In this document: piece by piece, positions 60,606-64,000 of the stretch
Position numbering within the stretch: the first letter of the stretch is position 1
Layout of the letters: each line of letters begins with the position of its first letter
Assembly: GCA_963971535.1 (NCBI GenBank)
Contig: OZ020598.1
Coordinates: 94,279,378 to 94,343,377 of the forward strand
Direction of reading: 5' to 3'
Source: Notolepis coatsorum
Lineage: Eukaryota > Chordata > Actinopteri > Aulopiformes > Paralepididae
Length of the DNA stretch: 64,000 nt
Notes under the pieces: model-generated
Database searches by the model: none
What the model saw: only the letters and a program-made list of their open reading frames with translations
What the model was told of the DNA's origin: nothing
Made by a program: the position numbers and the translations under genes

Positions 60606-61652
60606 TGTGCTTGATCACACACACTCAAAATATCAAATAAATAGATGGTATTTAAGAGTTCCACTTGCTGGGATGGATATCAGACAGCATGATATTCATT
60701 AAATATACAGGAGTTGCCACACGTCCGTGGTTTTGCTGGGATGGATACCAGACAGCATAGGGTTAATTAGATATACAGGAGTTGCAACACGTCCGTGGTT
60801 TTGCTGGGATGGATACCAGACAGCATAGGGTTAACTCAGTAGGTTCATTCTTCCTTCTCTTCATACATGTATTTTCTTTAGTGTAGGGTCCTCAACATAC
60901 ATGTATTCTCTTCGGAGTAAGATCTTCAACATACATGTATTCTTTTCGGAGTAAGGTCTTCAACATACATGTATTTTCTTCGGAGTAAGATCTTCAACAT
61001 ACATGTATTTTCTTCGGAGTAAGATCTTCAACATACATGTATTTTCTTCGGAGTAAGATCTTCAACATACATGTATTTTCTTCGGAGTAAGATCTTCAAC
61101 ATACATGTATTTTCTTTGGAGTAAGATCTTCAACATACATGTATTTTCTTCGGAGTAAGATCTTCAACATACATGTATTTTCTTTGGAGTAAGATCTTCA
61201 ACATACATGTATTTTCTTCGGAGTAAGATCTTCAACATACATGTATTTTCTTTGGAGTAAGATCTTCAACATACATGTATTTTCTTCGGAGTAAGATCTT
61301 CAACATACATGTATTTTCTTTGGAGTAAGATCTTCAACATACATGTATTTTCTTCGGATGGTGGTCTTCATTGTACATTTATCCACTTCAGAATAAAGTC
61401 TTCATAATACATCCATCCTCTTCAGAACATCTATCCTCTTCAGAGTAAGGTCTACTTCACATTTATCCACTTCAGAATGAGGTTTCATAATACATTTATC
61501 CTCTTCAGAGTATGGGTTTTACTCACTGTTTATCATCTTCAGAGTATGGGTTTACTCACTGTTTATCATCTTCAGAGTATGGGTTTTACTCACTGTTTAT
61601 CCTCTTCAGAGTCGGGTAAGTTTTCACTCACCACTGGTCGGTAAGTTTTCAC
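60606..61652 (-). repeat. Pao2 leader with three tandem arrays
   Basis: Between the 5' LTR and gag: a 65-bp unit (tgctgggatggatancagacagcat type) about 2.5 times at 60665-60836; a 34-bp unit (ttcggagtaagatcttcaac ...) about 15 times at 60866-61355, alternating ttcgg/tttgg in its last third; and a roughly 35-bp ttcagagtatgggttttactcac unit three to four times at 61500-61615. No obvious tRNA primer site follows the LTR at 61652. Confidence 0.92.
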
Positions 61653-62142
61653 TGTAACTGCCCCCCGGCTTGGTGTTGAAATAAAGATGCGGTTATGTTT
61701 CGTACAGATGCTTTTATTTATTTTCTCTTTTTCTTTTCTTTTGCATTTCAGCTTAGCAGTACTGTAGCTTTTCTTTGGTAGTTTGTCGTTGCACCGTGTT
61801 TGTACAGGTAGTGCCGGTTGCCTCATTTGCTCCGTTTGCACCTTGACGGTTGCATCATTTGCTCCGTTTGCACCGTGAAAACTTATTCCGCTTTACCAAG
61901 GGGAGTTATTTACTGGAGTAAGGTTCTTCTATCATACATAATTCGCTGCCTGCTCCGTCGTTTGTCTCTGAGTTACTTCCGCCTTGGTCACACAAGATGC
62001 TGTGACCTTTATACTATAGGAAAGACGAGCTCTGCCCCCATGTGGACACGAAATGAAAATGCACAAGTGGCTCCGAAATATACTTTTCTTAAATAGAGAG
62101 CTCAGTATTCTGAGCCAATACAGAGAAGTTGATCATCTAGAC

Positions 62143-63734
62143 CAGTGGTTCCCAACCTTTTTCCCCCCAGGGACCCCCAAACATCTCTGATGAAATTCGC
62201 GGACCCCCTCCTAATAAGATACCATAAAATACTTTTTTTTTTTCATTTTAATAACAAACTGCTTATACACAGGCATATGCATCACAATTAGACCCACTAT
62301 GCTTCTTTAACTTGTGCCTTCAATCAACAAATCTCATCTTGCACCATATGCATTTCAAAATGTTTGGCCAATATTCAAATCCTGTATTCATCCTCTCAAA
62401 TCAGTCCCTAATGGTGAACGGTTTGCATTTATGGAACAAATCAATGCAACAAATTAAACTAAATATGAGACAGGAAATTCCAATCAGTAGCAGAGAGAAT
62501 CTGTCCTAGCTGGGTTTAATACCTTTTTTTGTCATTTTAATAACAAACTGCTTATACACAGGCATATGCATCATAATTAGACCCACTATGCTTCTTTGAC
62601 TTGTGCCTTCAATCAACAAATCTAATCTTGCACCATATGTATTTCAAAATGTTGGCCAATATTCAAATCCTGTATTCATCCTCTCAAATCAGGCCCTAAT
62701 GGTGAACGGTTTGCATTTATGTTGAATGAAGTAAGAATCCACTGCAGTAAAAATATCCTGGTAGTAAGGTTGACTGACATGAGAATGTCCTGCTTCAGAT
62801 CCTCATTTTCAATATATTGCACATAAACGATGAGCACAGCCTCGTCTGCGACAGTTGTAGTTTCATCAAGTTGTATGGCAAATGGACCCTTTCTAAGCTT
62901 TTCTGACAGCTGCTGCTCGCAATCACTTGACATCTTATCAATTCGGTCTTTCACTACATTGTTCGAGAGTGGTACTGATTTTAGTTTATCCGCCACCTGT
63001 GGGCCGCACAGTTTCTAAACCATTTTGATGCAGGCTGGTTTGATGAGCTGCTCGCCAATATTGTGCGGTTTCTTTGCTTTTGCAATTAAAAGCGAACACT
63101 CAAAGGAGGCTTCGGTAGCCTTCTGTAAATCACTGCCACCCCTGCTCCACGCTACTCTAACATCAACAGGCTTGTTCGCCTTGAGAGACTGTTCTTTCCT
63201 CCGAAAAAAGTCTGGATCCTTCTGGGTGCTTAGACGCCTGATGTCTCTTCAGCTTGCTGGGCTTCAGGCTCGAGTTTGCCAACTTTTCTCCACAAATCAC
63301 ACACTCAGGTCGTTTGTCTGGTCCCTCAGTGAAGCCCATGGTGATGTAATTTTCGCGATTGCTGTAGGTCTTAACTTTTTTTGCAGATGAGCTGCCGTCA
63401 TCTCCTTTTCGTTTGTCACACATTTTCGCCTCTGGCGGCTGACTGCAGACGAGCCGAGAAAGTTAACTAGCGTGCTAGGCTAGCTACAGAAAGTGATACA
63501 GTCAACTGATTCGCGTTTTAGCGGCTACCCGGTAGCCTACTGTTAACGTTCAAAAATCATGTCTAGATGTTTATTTATTTATCTTTATTTTTTATTGTAG
63601 TGGAGAGACTATTCATGCTTCTGATGATAAAAAAAAAAAAAAAAAAAAAACTCAAATCATCTGTGGTCTGGCGGACCCCCTGCGCCCCCTGGCGGACCCC
63701 AGGGGGTCCGCGGACCCCAGGTTGGGAATCACTG
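62143..63734. mobile_element. hAT transposon with transposase remnant, in the Pao2 LTR
   Basis: The termini are cagtggttcccaacc and its complement (ggttgggaatcactg), with perfect 8-bp duplication atctagac at 62135-62142 and 63735-63742. A roughly 200-bp block (taacaaactgcttatacaca ... aacggtttgcatttat) is present twice, at about 62250-62437 and 62535-62720. It is 1592 bp, shorter than an autonomous hAT. Confidence 0.95.
62676..63423 (-). pseudogene. hAT transposase N-terminal remnant (ZBED-like)
   Basis: It starts at 63423 (MCDKRKGDD). A BED-type finger CVICGEKL ... KLKRHQASKH lies at about residues 43-68. A stop lies near 63015. The second part, from about 62996, has KDRIDKMSSDCEQQL and FAIQLDETTTVAD, then VYVQYIENEDLKQDIL. 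This is the start of the catalytic region of ZBED/SCAND3-type hAT proteins. The rest of the catalytic domain is deleted. The protein normally cuts and pastes the element. Confidence 0.8.
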
Positions 63735-63813
63735 ATCTAGACCAACGCAAATCAAAGCTTACTGACAATAAAGATGATAGGCATCTTTACCCTTGGCGGT
63801 CAGTTACAGGTCC

Positions 63814-64000
63814 AAAGTAGCATAATTACAATACATGTCTTTGATAACAAAGGCTGACTTTCGTCCTAGCCCTTTACATGGTAATTCACTCATTCTGTCT
63901 GTGTGGAGGGTGGTGTTCTGATGTTTGTGTGTGTGTGTGATCTACTTAAACTAAAACCAGTTTGTTCTATTTAGATGAGACAGTATTGTCTGAGATGTCA
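63814..64000. other. Right flank of Pao2
   Basis: Unassigned sequence with a short (TG)n at 63926-63940. Confidence 0.4.

Larger units (their letters stand above)
56625..63808 (-). mobile_element. BEL/Pao LTR retrotransposon Pao2, internally deleted
   Basis: LTRs at 56625-57180 and 61653-63808 (the latter split by a hAT). They begin tgtaactgcc and end gtcagttaca. Target duplication ggtcc lies at 56620-56624 and 63809-63813. The interior retains the gag N-terminus, parts of RT, RNase H and the pol C-terminus, but not most of gag, protease, RT motif A or the integrase core. The two LTRs are nearly identical. Confidence 0.95.
61653..63808 (-). repeat. Pao2 5' LTR, split by a hAT
   Basis: Pieces 61653-62142 and 63743-63808 equal the 3' LTR once the hAT and one copy of its duplication are set aside. 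Confidence 0.93.

Overview
This window looks like fish (teleost) genomic DNA made almost entirely of transposable elements, tandem repeats and long purine-rich microsatellites, with one assembly gap of exactly 200 N. The pointers to a teleost are several tRNA-derived SINEs, many APE-type non-LTR retrotransposons (LINEs) of kinds common in fish, BEL/Pao LTR retrotransposons, many short hAT elements and abundant dinucleotide repeats. I see no confidently intact host gene. The one host-derived gene I recognise is an intronless copy of the mRNA capping enzyme gene (RNGTT), at 4479-7345 on the minus strand. It is broken only by a hAT transposon.

Layout. 1-9 kb: a hAT end, a BEL/Pao scrap, a LINE end, two SINEs (one inside a palindromic element), the RNGTT retrocopy bracketed by 107-bp direct repeats, and a gag-like LINE ORF1. 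9-15.9 kb: CA, GT and GA microsatellites, a hAT MITE that splits an open reading segment, the 200-N gap and purine-rich minisatellites. 15.9-20 kb: a 5'-truncated LINE (called LINE-A here) followed by a 2.2-kb minisatellite. 20-27 kb: LINE-D fragments and a nested SINE / DNA transposon / LINE + hAT stack. 27.3-36.9 kb: one 22-bp minisatellite split by a LINE-D copy, by a minus-strand LINE-B that itself holds a full-length LINE-A with a 16-bp target duplication, and by a SINE.

36.9-49.2 kb: a complete BEL/Pao element (Pao1, minus strand) with 1.3-kb LTRs, a 5-bp target duplication and a primer site matching tRNA-Tyr. Its 5' LTR is split by a 3.5-kb insertion with a piggyBac-like end. 49-56.6 kb: LINE-C, a near-perfect foldback, an unrecognised repetitive ORF, two more LINE ends and a telomere-like 40-bp minisatellite. 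56.6-63.8 kb: a second, internally deleted BEL/Pao element (Pao2, minus strand) with 556-bp LTRs, large tandem arrays in its leader, and a hAT in its 5' LTR.

The parts do not form a pathway. What the window records is a sequence of insertions: many boundaries can be read to the base from target-site duplications. Four hAT insertions have perfect 8-bp duplications. I found no CRISPR array, operon, rRNA or functional tRNA gene. The LINE-A to LINE-E labels are local to this report; clade assignments come from protein motifs read by eye and would need a search to confirm.
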